64,000 bases of DNA from Chitinophagales bacterium (GTDB lineage: Bacteria; Bacteroidota; Bacteroidia; Chitinophagales; Chitinophagaceae). This document shows positions 56,773 to 64,000 of this stretch, piece by piece. Position 1 is the stretch's first letter, and each line of letters starts with the position of its first letter. Made by a program: the position numbers and the translations under genes. The notes under the pieces are model-generated. The model was not told the origin of the DNA, made no database searches, and saw nothing but the letters and a program-made list of their open reading frames with translations. The DNA lies in the NCBI GenBank assembly GCA_030832085.1, contig JAURJU010000007.1:1-64000 (forward strand), given 5' to 3'.

Positions 56773-57447
56773 ATGGTATTCAAGCGCATCCATATCCTAT
56801 TTTTCATTGTTCTTGTCGGAAGTTTGCAATCCTGTGCGCTTTTCAGGCCGTCTTCGGCAAAAAACATCCGCGTCAACAAATCTCCCTTTTTTGACAATAT
56901 TTCAATTTCCCTGAATCCCAAAGGCCCCAAAACTGGCCAGGTCCAGGAGCGGAATGCTGGTTCCATCAATTTCATTGAAGACAGAGCAGAAGCTACCTAT
57001 CTCAATGATTTGCAAGGAATTGAATACATACCTCCGGTCATATTCAGGTATGCCGTTTTGTTGGACATTGAGGTGGAGAAACTAACCAATAAAAAACTGA
57101 TCGAGTATGTCCACAATTGGTGGGCTGTTCCATACCGCATAGGAGGTAACTCCAAGGAAGGTGTAGATTGTTCGGCATTTGTCAAAGGCCTCACCAGCGA
57201 GGCGTATGGATTATCCCTTCCCCGAACTTCAAGAGAACAGGCAGATTATTGCAAGGAAATTTCCAAGCAGGAATTGAAGGAAGGTGACTTGGTTTTCTTT
57301 GCTGACGGCAGATCCATTTCGCATGTGGGAATGTACATTTCCAACAATAAATTTGTTCATGCATCAACATCTATGGGAGTGGTTATCAGTGATTTACATG
57401 AGTCTTACTGGAGTAGAAGATTCGTTAAGGCTGGGCGTTTGAATTGA
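56773..57447 (+). CDS. NlpC/P60 family cell-wall lipoprotein
   Basis: A lipoprotein peptidase: hydrophobic signal MVFKRIHILFFIVLVG with SLQSC, where Cys21 is the lipid site. The C-terminal NlpC/P60 domain has catalytic Cys133 (VDCSAFVKGL), His184 (SHVGMY) and His196 (FVHAS). The 224-aa protein cuts peptidoglycan peptides, for example between D-Glu and meso-DAP. It is read away from dnaE and converges on the M1 peptidase gene. Confidence 0.9.
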   Translation: MVFKRIHILFFIVLVGSLQSCALFRPSSAKNIRVNKSPFFDNISISLNPKGPKTGQVQERNAGSINFIEDRAEATYLNDLQGIEYIPPVIFRYAVLLDIEVEKLTNKKLIEYVHNWWAVPYRIGGNSKEGVDCSAFVKGLTSEAYGLSLPRTSREQADYCKEISKQELKEGDLVFFADGRSISHVGMYISNNKFVHASTSMGVVISDLHESYWSRRFVKAGRLN

Positions 57448-57455
57448 TCCCAGAT

Positions 57456-59114
57456 CTATTGCAGCACCGCAAATCCAACAAAAAAATTCTTATCGGGTTC
57501 TACCTTGCTGATTTTTTGTTTTGACTTGAACTCCTTCCATTCGGTTATGGGTTCCAACCATTTTGTCTGACCATCGACAAGAACCCTGATGGGTATGTTG
57601 AAATTGCTGTTGCAATCTGTCCAGCGGTATTTCAATTTGTTGCCTTTGTTGCTGATCTCCAGGGTCGGGATCTTGGTGGTCCGCAAATATTGGTCAAACA
57701 GGGGTGAAAGGTCTCGTTTCAATTGTTCTCCCCAAAATTTTTCCACTTCAGCGGAGGTCGTTGTTTTGTGATAGAATCTTTTGTTCATTTCCCTCAATGC
57801 TGACCTGAATTTTTCATCATCGTTGAACAGTTGGCGGATCAGGTGCACAAGGTTTCCTCCCTTGTAATACATGTCTCCTGAGCCTTCCTCGTTTACTCCA
57901 TACTTTCCAATGATAGGAACATCATTCTGTACAAGCTTTCTTGTGCCTTGGACATAGGCATCACCCGCATCCTTTCCATAATGGTGGTGGGTGAAAATGG
58001 TTTCAGAATAATTTGTAAATCCTTCGTGCACCCACATGTCAGCCACTTCTTTGGTGGTGATGTTGTTGCCAAACCATTCATGTCCACTTTCATGCACGAT
58101 GATGAAATCCCAGTTCAATCCCCAGCCAGTGCCAGAGAGGTCCCTGCCCCTGTACCCATTTTGGTATCCGTTGCCATATGCTACAGCACTTTGGTGTTCC
58201 ATGCCCAGGTGCGGTGCTTCAACAAGTTTAAAACCATCCTCATAAAACGGATAAGGACCAAACCAGTGTTCAAATGCCTGAAGCATGGGCTTGACCTGGG
58301 CGAATTGTTTTTTTGCCTTTTCAAGGTTGTAATCCAGCACCCAATAGTCGCAATCCAGCGATCCTTTTTCACCAGAAAAATTTTCATTGAAGGCAACGTA
58401 TTTCCCGATATAAGGGATAATGTTGTAATTGTTGATGGGGTTTTTGACCTCCCATGTGTAAGCAGTCCATCCGGGCTTGTAGCTTTCCTTGGCAACCAAC
58501 CTGCCATTTCCAACGGCCATCAAAGAATCAGGAACATTGATCTTGAGTGTTGCGCCTTGGTCTGGTTCATCACTCTGGTGGTCTTTGCAGGGAAACCATA
58601 CGCTTGCGCCCAATCCCTGACAGGCAACACTCATCCAAGGCCTTCCAAGCTTGTCTTTTGCAAAGATCCATCCTCCGTCCCAAGGTGGACGTTTGGCAAC
58701 AGTCACATTCCCTTCAAATTGAAGGGCCAGGGTGAACACGGAATCTTTGGGTAGGACGGTGCTGATGTCGATAAAAAATGCATTTCCCTCCCTGCTGAAT
58801 TTCATGGGTTTGTCAGCGATGTACGCTTTGCCCAGCTGCATGGGCTCCTGAAGGTCGATTTGCATTTTTTTTCCAGGTGCAAGGACCTTGAATTTTATGT
58901 CGACTTTACCCCTGATTGTTTTATTGCCATGGTCAGGCTCTACATACACGGCATAGTGCATTACATCCCACCAGTTTCTAGCCTCGTTCAAAGACCCTCT
59001 CAACGTGTCTGCCCGCGTATACGACTTTGCCTGGCTGTTCAGCTGGGCTTTCAATGTTGAACCCATTGCCATATGCAAGGCAAAAACAATAAAAAGCTGG
59101 GATATTTTTTTCAT
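57456..59114 (-). CDS. M1 family metallopeptidase
   Basis: A 552-aa exported aminopeptidase-like protein (signal about 1-23). The zinc motif HESGH is at 341-345 and the third ligand Glu364 lies 18 residues on, in WVHEGFTNYSE. The exopeptidase substrate motif usually written GAMEN reads GMEH at 304-307, which may alter the N-terminal recognition. It lies nine bases after msrA in one unit. Confidence 0.9.
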   Translation of the reverse strand: MKKISQLFIVFALHMAMGSTLKAQLNSQAKSYTRADTLRGSLNEARNWWDVMHYAVYVEPDHGNKTIRGKVDIKFKVLAPGKKMQIDLQEPMQLGKAYIADKPMKFSREGNAFFIDISTVLPKDSVFTLALQFEGNVTVAKRPPWDGGWIFAKDKLGRPWMSVACQGLGASVWFPCKDHQSDEPDQGATLKINVPDSLMAVGNGRLVAKESYKPGWTAYTWEVKNPINNYNIIPYIGKYVAFNENFSGEKGSLDCDYWVLDYNLEKAKKQFAQVKPMLQAFEHWFGPYPFYEDGFKLVEAPHLGMEHQSAVAYGNGYQNGYRGRDLSGTGWGLNWDFIIVHESGHEWFGNNITTKEVADMWVHEGFTNYSETIFTHHHYGKDAGDAYVQGTRKLVQNDVPIIGKYGVNEEGSGDMYYKGGNLVHLIRQLFNDDEKFRSALREMNKRFYHKTTTSAEVEKFWGEQLKRDLSPLFDQYLRTTKIPTLEISNKGNKLKYRWTDCNSNFNIPIRVLVDGQTKWLEPITEWKEFKSKQKISKVEPDKNFFVGFAVLQ

Positions 59115-59123
59115 GCCGTTCGG

Positions 59124-59771
59124 TTATTTTTTCATTTTGTCCTTGAAGGCTTTTTCAAATTTTTCCATTTTGGGCCTGATGACAAAATAGCAATAAGGTT
59201 GGTTTCCATTTCTGTTGTAGTAATCCTGGTGATAATTCTCTGCAGGATAAAAATTGCTGAAAGGTTCTATGGTGGTTACAATTGGTTTTCCAAATGCACC
59301 GGCCTCATCCAGCTTTTTCTTGAAGAATTCAGCCCTTTCTTTTTGTGTTTCATTGTGGTAGAAGACAACACTGCGGTATTGGGGACCAACATCGTTTCCC
59401 TGCTGGTTAAGGGTGGTTGGGTCATGGGTTTGCCAAAATATTTCAAGCAAATCGTCAATGCTCACTTCAGCCGGATTGTATTCTATTTGTATCACCTCAG
59501 CATGTCCGGTATTTTTCTCACATACCTGTTCGTAGGTGGGATTTTCAACATGACCACCACTGTAGCCACTGGTTGATTTTACAACACCTTTCACTTGCTG
59601 AAAAATGGCTTCGGTACACCAGAAACAACCGTTTCCGAAGGTTATTTTTTCTGTATTCATCGTGGTTGCATTTGTTTTTTTGCTTGAAGCAGTTTGTTTT
59701 TTTGATGGATTTTGGGCACATGCAGACATGATGAGTGATGTGGAGAGCAGCAGCTGGAACAGAACTTTCAT
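59124..59771 (-). CDS. msrA: Peptide-methionine (S)-S-oxide reductase, lipoprotein
   Basis: Repairs S-methionine sulfoxide in proteins. The catalytic motif GCFWC is about residues 48-52 from the chosen start. An N-terminal signal with SAC suggests a lipoprotein, placing the enzyme outside the cytoplasm. The ATG at 59771 (MKVLFQLLL) is preferred to an upstream TTG. The gene leads a two-gene unit with the M1 peptidase. Confidence 0.93.
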   Translation of the reverse strand: MKVLFQLLLSTSLIMSACAQNPSKKQTASSKKTNATTMNTEKITFGNGCFWCTEAIFQQVKGVVKSTSGYSGGHVENPTYEQVCEKNTGHAEVIQIEYNPAEVSIDDLLEIFWQTHDPTTLNQQGNDVGPQYRSVVFYHNETQKERAEFFKKKLDEAGAFGKPIVTTIEPFSNFYPAENYHQDYYNRNGNQPYCYFVIRPKMEKFEKAFKDKMKK

Positions 59772-59873
59772 GTATGACAATTGTTGATGAGGAATATGGC
59801 CCTAAGTTATAACGAAATGAGATTGGGAGTGTTTTTAAACCTAATTTTACGTTCAGTTTAGCATTGGTTTAAC

Positions 59874-61988
59874 ATGAGATTGTATCCAGCATCAGCATCC
59901 GTTCAGCTTGAATTTGACAAGGTCAGGAACCTGCTTGAAGAGCAGACCCGAACCATTTTTGGGAAAGAGCGCGCCAGCACCTTGCGCATCCATACCCGAA
60001 AGGCATTCATCGACCTGGAGTTGCGGCAATCCTACCAGTACCTTCAATTGCTCTCTGCCGGCCAAACCTTCCAACACGATCAGGCTTTCAATTTGTCCAA
60101 GGAACTGAAGCTGTTGTCCATTCCAGGGGCAGTGCTCGCAGGTGAAACCTTCATTCTTTTCAGAAACCTTGCAGAAAACATCAAAACCATTTTTCGCTGG
60201 TTTGATGAGGAGCGGACCAGCAACTTCAGTGCATTGTTCCAGGTCATCAACCAAACCCATTTTGAGAAATCCATTCCGGAAGAGATTGACCGTATCATAG
60301 GTGAAGACGGAAGGGTGGTAGACAGCGCCTCGGCTGACCTTGCAAGAATCAGGATGGCACTTTATCGCAAACGCAATGAACAACGACGCACTTTTGACAG
60401 GTTGTTGAGCAAAATGCAGAAGTCAGGATACATTGCTGATATCGAAGAGTCATTCCTCAATGGCAGAAGGGTGCTTGCCATTTATGCAGAACACAAGAGA
60501 ATTGTGAAAGGCATATTGCACGGGGAAAGTGATACCCGGCGGACATCTTTCATAGAGCCAGAAGAAACGATTGAGGTGAACAATGAGATCTTCTCCCTGG
60601 AAAATGATGAGCGGGAAGAGGAATACCGGATATTGCGGGACCTTACAGCGAGGTTGTCTTATCAAAGCCCCTTGCTGAAACAATACATGGAAATCCTGGG
60701 TGAGTATGACTTTATCAGGGCCAAGGCAAAACTTGCCCAAATGATGGACGCCCATATTCCACAGGTGAATGACAATGCAGGAGTCAAGTTGGTGCGTGCA
60801 TATCATCCATTGTTGTTGATTTACAATAAAAAATCCGGTAAGCAGGTTGTTCCATTGGACCTTACCCTCGACGAGAAAAACAGGATTTTGCTGATTTCCG
60901 GTCCAAATGCCGGTGGTAAAACGGTTTGCCTCAAAACAACAGGATTGCTTCAGATGATGGTGCAGTCTGGACTGTTGGTACCGGCTCATCCGGATTCCAC
61001 TTTTGGAATATTCAAGCAGTTGATGATCCATATTGGGGACACCCAAAGCATAGAATTTGAACTCAGCACCTACAGCGCCCATCTCATGAACATGAAGCAT
61101 TTCATGGAAGATGCCAACGGTAGAACCATGTTTTTTATTGATGAGTTGGGCAGCGGAAGTGATCCCAATCTTGGAGGTGCTTTTGCAGAAGTGTTCCTGG
61201 AACAGTTGTTGAAGAAGCATGCTTACGGTATTGTAACCACCCACTACCTGAACCTCAAGGTGATGGCCAGCAAGACTTCCGGCATCGTCAATGGCGCGAT
61301 GGCTTTTGATGAAAAAACCCTCTTGCCCATGTACCGGCTCAATGTTGGCAAGCCCGGCAGCTCTTACACCTTTGCCATTGCAGAAAGAATCGGCCTTTCC
61401 CATGAACTGATCAACCGGGCAAAAGCGTTGGTGGATGAACATCATTTTACCCTTGACAAATTGTTGAACCGCACTGAGCAGGACCTTCGAAAAATTGAGG
61501 ACAGGGAAAAGGAGTTACAAAAAATGATCAAGGAAAATGAGGTCTTGAAAAAATCCCTCAACCAGCAATTGGAAAGAGAGAAACACAGCCAACAGGTAGA
61601 GTTGCTCAAGCACCAAAACCTTCTGTCACAAGAAAAGCTGGTCTATTTGAAGGACATGGAGCGGAAGCTGAAGCAGATTGTTTTTGACTGGAGAAGGTCT
61701 GAATCTGACCAGGATAAAAAACAGTTGATGAAGAACCTCCATGCCTTGCTTTTTACCCAAAAGGAGAAGCAGGTCACCGAGAAGAAAAAGAAAAAGCTTG
61801 ACAGTCGATACATGGAGTCTGGAAAACTCCCTGTCCCTGGAGATCTTGTCCTGATGAGTCAGAATAACAAGGTGGGTGTCCTTGCTTCACTCAGGGGCAA
61901 GAAAGCCATTGTCAACCTGGGCGCCATGCCCCTTCAGGTCAATTTTGAAGACCTGGTTGCAGTAGTTGAAAAACAAGTGGACGGCTAA
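59874..61988 (+). CDS. MutS2-like ATPase without an Smr domain
   Basis: A MutS-family ATPase, 704 aa. The Walker A GPNAGGKT is at 343-350, Walker B FIDELGSGSDP at 421-431, followed by the usual H-loop segment TTHYLNLK. A long charged coiled-coil region (about 520-640) follows. The protein ends with a KOW-like segment (GDLVLMSQNNKVGVL) and stops; the C-terminal Smr nuclease domain of standard MutS2 is absent. The ribosome-rescue and recombination roles of MutS2 rely partly on Smr, so this version may differ. The fucosidase gene follows by about 50 bases. Confidence 0.88.
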   Translation: MRLYPASASVQLEFDKVRNLLEEQTRTIFGKERASTLRIHTRKAFIDLELRQSYQYLQLLSAGQTFQHDQAFNLSKELKLLSIPGAVLAGETFILFRNLAENIKTIFRWFDEERTSNFSALFQVINQTHFEKSIPEEIDRIIGEDGRVVDSASADLARIRMALYRKRNEQRRTFDRLLSKMQKSGYIADIEESFLNGRRVLAIYAEHKRIVKGILHGESDTRRTSFIEPEETIEVNNEIFSLENDEREEEYRILRDLTARLSYQSPLLKQYMEILGEYDFIRAKAKLAQMMDAHIPQVNDNAGVKLVRAYHPLLLIYNKKSGKQVVPLDLTLDEKNRILLISGPNAGGKTVCLKTTGLLQMMVQSGLLVPAHPDSTFGIFKQLMIHIGDTQSIEFELSTYSAHLMNMKHFMEDANGRTMFFIDELGSGSDPNLGGAFAEVFLEQLLKKHAYGIVTTHYLNLKVMASKTSGIVNGAMAFDEKTLLPMYRLNVGKPGSSYTFAIAERIGLSHELINRAKALVDEHHFTLDKLLNRTEQDLRKIEDREKELQKMIKENEVLKKSLNQQLEREKHSQQVELLKHQNLLSQEKLVYLKDMERKLKQIVFDWRRSESDQDKKQLMKNLHALLFTQKEKQVTEKKKKKLDSRYMESGKLPVPGDLVLMSQNNKVGVLASLRGKKAIVNLGAMPLQVNFEDLVAVVEKQVDG

Positions 61989-62036
61989 ACCACTTTGAAG
62001 GAAAACCTAAAACTCAGATCCATGCAAATCAATCCA

Positions 62037-63371
62037 ATGAAAACCTGCTTGTTGTTCATCATGCTGTCCATCATGAACACCACATCCTTTGCCCAGCAAA
62101 AAACCAATGACGATTCCATCAGGCAAAAAATGGAATGGTTTTCAGATGCCAAGTTGGGAATTTTCATCCATTGGGGAATCTATGCCGTGGCGGACGTTTC
62201 TGAAAGTTGGAGTTTCCACAACAAGCAAATCAGCTGGCCCAATTACATGAAACAAGCCAACAGCTTCACTGCATCAAAATACGATCCGGCAGACTGGGCT
62301 GCATTGATTGCAGCCTCAGGCGCTAGATATGCTGTCATCACAACAAAACACCATGATGGCGTTGCGTTATGGAATACAAAAGAAAACCATTACAGCACTG
62401 TAAAAAGTACCCCTGCAAAACGTGACCTGTTAACTCCCTTTTACCAGGAATTGCGGAAGCGTAACATCAAGGCTGGAGCTTATTTTTCCTTGATTGATTG
62501 GAGCCATCCAGATTATCCTGGTTTTTTGAAAGACAGCAGCCGGTACAAAATCAACGATGATCCAGCCAGGTGGGAAAGGTTCAGGAAATTCTATCAAAAC
62601 CAGTTGAACGAGGTAACAACCCAATTCAATCCAGACTTGTATTGGTTTGATGGGGATTGGGAGCATTCCGCCGATGAGTGGGAAAGCCAAAAGGTTCGTG
62701 CAGGCATTCTCAGCAGCAATCCCAATGCCATCATCAATGGAAGGTTGATGGGATATGGCGACTATGAAACACCAGAACAGAACATACCTGTCAGCCGCCC
62801 AAAATACAATTGGTGGGAACTTTGCATGACCACCAACAACAACTGGGGATACCGCAAAACAGATACCGCTTGGAAAACACCCTATGAAATTATTGCGTTG
62901 TTCGCAGATGTGATCAGCACAGGTGGGAACTTCCTGTTGGACATTGGGCCGAGAGAAGACGGGACCATCCCCAAGGAACAGCGCCTTATCCTCACTGAGC
63001 TTGGCGCTTGGAACAGGAAACATGAAAAGGCCATTTTTGGCACCTTGGGTGGCATTGCGCCAGGCCATTTTTATGGTCCCACCACCATTTCCAAGGATTC
63101 AACATCGCTTTTTCTCTTTTTGCAAGGACAAACTTCTGGAACCATCATGGTAAAAGGTTTGAGCAATCAAATCAAGGCGATTAGCGTTGTTGGAAATGGA
63201 ACCGAACTCAAACACAAGGTTGTTGGAAAGATTTCCTGGAGTCCTGTGCCTGGCTTGGTGTACATAGATGTTCCAAAAGGGGTTCAGGACAATTACATTA
63301 CTGTACTTGAGCTCACATTGGACAAGCCTGTTCAGTTATACCGTGGACACGGTGGTTTCCTGACCAACTGA
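62037..63371 (+). CDS. Alpha-L-fucosidase, family GH29
   Basis: Removes alpha-linked L-fucose from glycans. A signal peptide (about 1-20, ending SFAQ) exports it. The GH29 core has FIHWGIYAV (43-51), KHHDGVALW (104-112), and the probable nucleophile Asp205 in LYWFDGDW (201-208). The 444-aa length matches bacterial family members. The ATG at 62037 is chosen; an ATG five codons earlier (62022) would also leave a signal peptide. It faces a mutarotase and a FucP-like symporter, so the three probably serve fucose use. Confidence 0.9.
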   Translation: MKTCLLFIMLSIMNTTSFAQQKTNDDSIRQKMEWFSDAKLGIFIHWGIYAVADVSESWSFHNKQISWPNYMKQANSFTASKYDPADWAALIAASGARYAVITTKHHDGVALWNTKENHYSTVKSTPAKRDLLTPFYQELRKRNIKAGAYFSLIDWSHPDYPGFLKDSSRYKINDDPARWERFRKFYQNQLNEVTTQFNPDLYWFDGDWEHSADEWESQKVRAGILSSNPNAIINGRLMGYGDYETPEQNIPVSRPKYNWWELCMTTNNNWGYRKTDTAWKTPYEIIALFADVISTGGNFLLDIGPREDGTIPKEQRLILTELGAWNRKHEKAIFGTLGGIAPGHFYGPTTISKDSTSLFLFLQGQTSGTIMVKGLSNQIKAISVVGNGTELKHKVVGKISWSPVPGLVYIDVPKGVQDNYITVLELTLDKPVQLYRGHGGFLTN

Positions 63372-63412
63372 TCTACGAGAGGGGTGGATCTTCTCCACTA
63401 AAAGCATTCGGT

Positions 63413-63748
63413 TCAATCAGGCATCGCAAAGATCTGGTGCATCAGCACCCATTTCTCACCGGGTTTCGCCCATGGAATCCGCTGCTGGTATTTGTCCATG
63501 AGGGCTTCCCATTCCTGGACCTTTGCATTGGATGCATCTGCCTTCCCTTTGGCTTCAAAACTGAAGTTGTCTTCAGTTGTCATGATCATGAAAAGCCGGT
63601 TGCCTGTTCTGAAAATGTCCATTGACAGGATGCCGCTGGCGCGAATTCCTTCAATGTTTTCAGCCCAGACTGCCCGATGGTGTTGCTCGTATTCCTCAAT
63701 CAGTGCTGGGTCGTCTTTAAGGTCATTGGCGAGACAATAGGTTTTCAT
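63413..63748 (-). CDS. L-rhamnose/L-fucose mutarotase (COG3254/DUF718)
   Basis: A 111-aa protein of the RhaM family, which interconverts the anomers of 6-deoxy sugars. It starts MKTYCLANDLKDDPALIEEY, carries the catalytic-type EQHHRAVW at about 21-28, and ends WVLMHQIFAMPD. Its ATG overlaps the symporter stop (ATGA). Because it follows a fucose symporter, L-fucose is a likelier substrate than L-rhamnose. Confidence 0.85.
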   Translation of the reverse strand: MKTYCLANDLKDDPALIEEYEQHHRAVWAENIEGIRASGILSMDIFRTGNRLFMIMTTEDNFSFEAKGKADASNAKVQEWEALMDKYQQRIPWAKPGEKWVLMHQIFAMPD

Positions 63749-64000
63749 GCTGCAGTTTTTTGGGGTTGATGTCCCTTTATTCCAAAATACAACACTACCA
63801 AGAAGCATACCATTGGTACTGTATAGCCAATTTGTATATTGTCGTTTGCACCATCAATGATCCTGCCCATGATCACAGGGAAGATGGCGCCACCGATGAT
63901 GGCCATGACAATCAGCGAAGACGCAGGCTTGGTGTTTTCTTTCATGTCTTTGATCCCCAATGAGAAAATGGTGGGGAACATGATGGACATGAAGAACCCC
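63745..64000 (-). CDS. FucP-like sugar symporter, C-terminal part
   Basis: The 3' end of an MFS sugar/H+ symporter continues past the window edge (5' end missing). Visible are GFFMSIMFPTIFSLGIKDM and GGAIFPVIMGRIIDGAND, typical of FucP-type L-fucose transporters, then a final helix and the tail GHQPQKTAA. The stop overlaps the mutarotase start. Only about 85 codons are in view, so substrate is inferred from neighbours. Confidence 0.85.
   Translation of the reverse strand, partial: GFFMSIMFPTIFSLGIKDMKENTKPASSLIVMAIIGGAIFPVIMGRIIDGANDNIQIGYTVPMVCFLVVLYFGIKGHQPQKTAA

Noticed and set aside
60450-61445. 331-codon minus-strand open frame inside the MutS2 gene
   Set aside because: Antisense to Walker A and Walker B motifs of the real gene; no family resemblance.

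Overview
This window is an ordinary, gene-dense chromosomal stretch from a member of the Bacteroidota. The affiliation is inferred from several things seen together: a protein with a C-terminal type IX secretion (T9SS) sorting domain, many TAnnTTTG (Bacteroidota -7 type) boxes just upstream of start codons with few clear Shine-Dalgarno sites, futalosine-pathway menaquinone genes (MqnA, MqnE), a direct glutaminyl-tRNA synthetase, and families common in this phylum (YfhO, DUF5117-type metzincin, bacterial GH3, BFN nuclease). Chitinophagaceae or a close relative is my best guess, but this is inference. No rRNA, insertion sequence, integrase, phage gene or CRISPR array is visible. No stretch longer than about 300 bases lacks a gene.

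Layout. 0-1 kb: a small Lys/Ala histone-H1-like protein made of 9-residue repeats, then rpmA and rplU. 1-5.2 kb: GH3-family adenylating enzyme, dxr and rseP. 5.2-12.4 kb: trmN6, tsaD, an ABC permease, a YitT protein, prfC and purB. 12.5-13.2 kb: mqnA. 13.3-22.3 kb: a glycan-type cluster with a CmcI-like methyltransferase, a class I methyltransferase, four family-2 glycosyltransferases, an acyltransferase-3 membrane protein and a large YfhO membrane protein; orientations alternate, so it is several transcription units. 22.3-25.1 kb: Nudix hydrolase, dapF, a nucleoside phosphorylase, tRNA-Cys with its terminator, and a small membrane protein. 25.2-29.5 kb: glnS, rocD, ispE and a BFN nuclease. 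29.7-32.5 kb: a TPR protein coupled to tilS, a rhomboid protease and rlmH.

32.6-36.6 kb: two exported hydrolases, an amidohydrolase and a zinc metzincin. 36.7-39.1 kb: nusB, a DUF1573 protein, yajC and coaE on the minus strand. 39.3-41.3 kb: groES-groEL with a long bidirectional terminator. 41.3-46 kb: a YhhN protein, a small membrane protein, an FKBP lipoprotein, a DUF2147 protein, sdaA and mqnE. 46-52.6 kb: a 1,200-residue T9SS cargo protein, a CNT nucleoside transporter and a polysaccharide flippase. 52.6-59.8 kb: trxA, dnaE, an NlpC/P60 lipoprotein, an M1 peptidase and msrA. 59.9-64 kb: a MutS2-like protein without an Smr domain, then a fucose set (GH29 fucosidase, mutarotase, partial FucP) cut by the window edge.

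Most genes are housekeeping. The accessory signal is the surface-glycan cluster, the exported hydrolases and the fucose locus. I found no convincing undescribed system. The best second looks are the repeat-built basic protein, the mid-protein insertion in NusB, the missing Smr domain in MutS2, the C-terminal cysteine of the serine dehydratase, and the -7 boxes that abut start codons and predict very short or absent 5' leaders.
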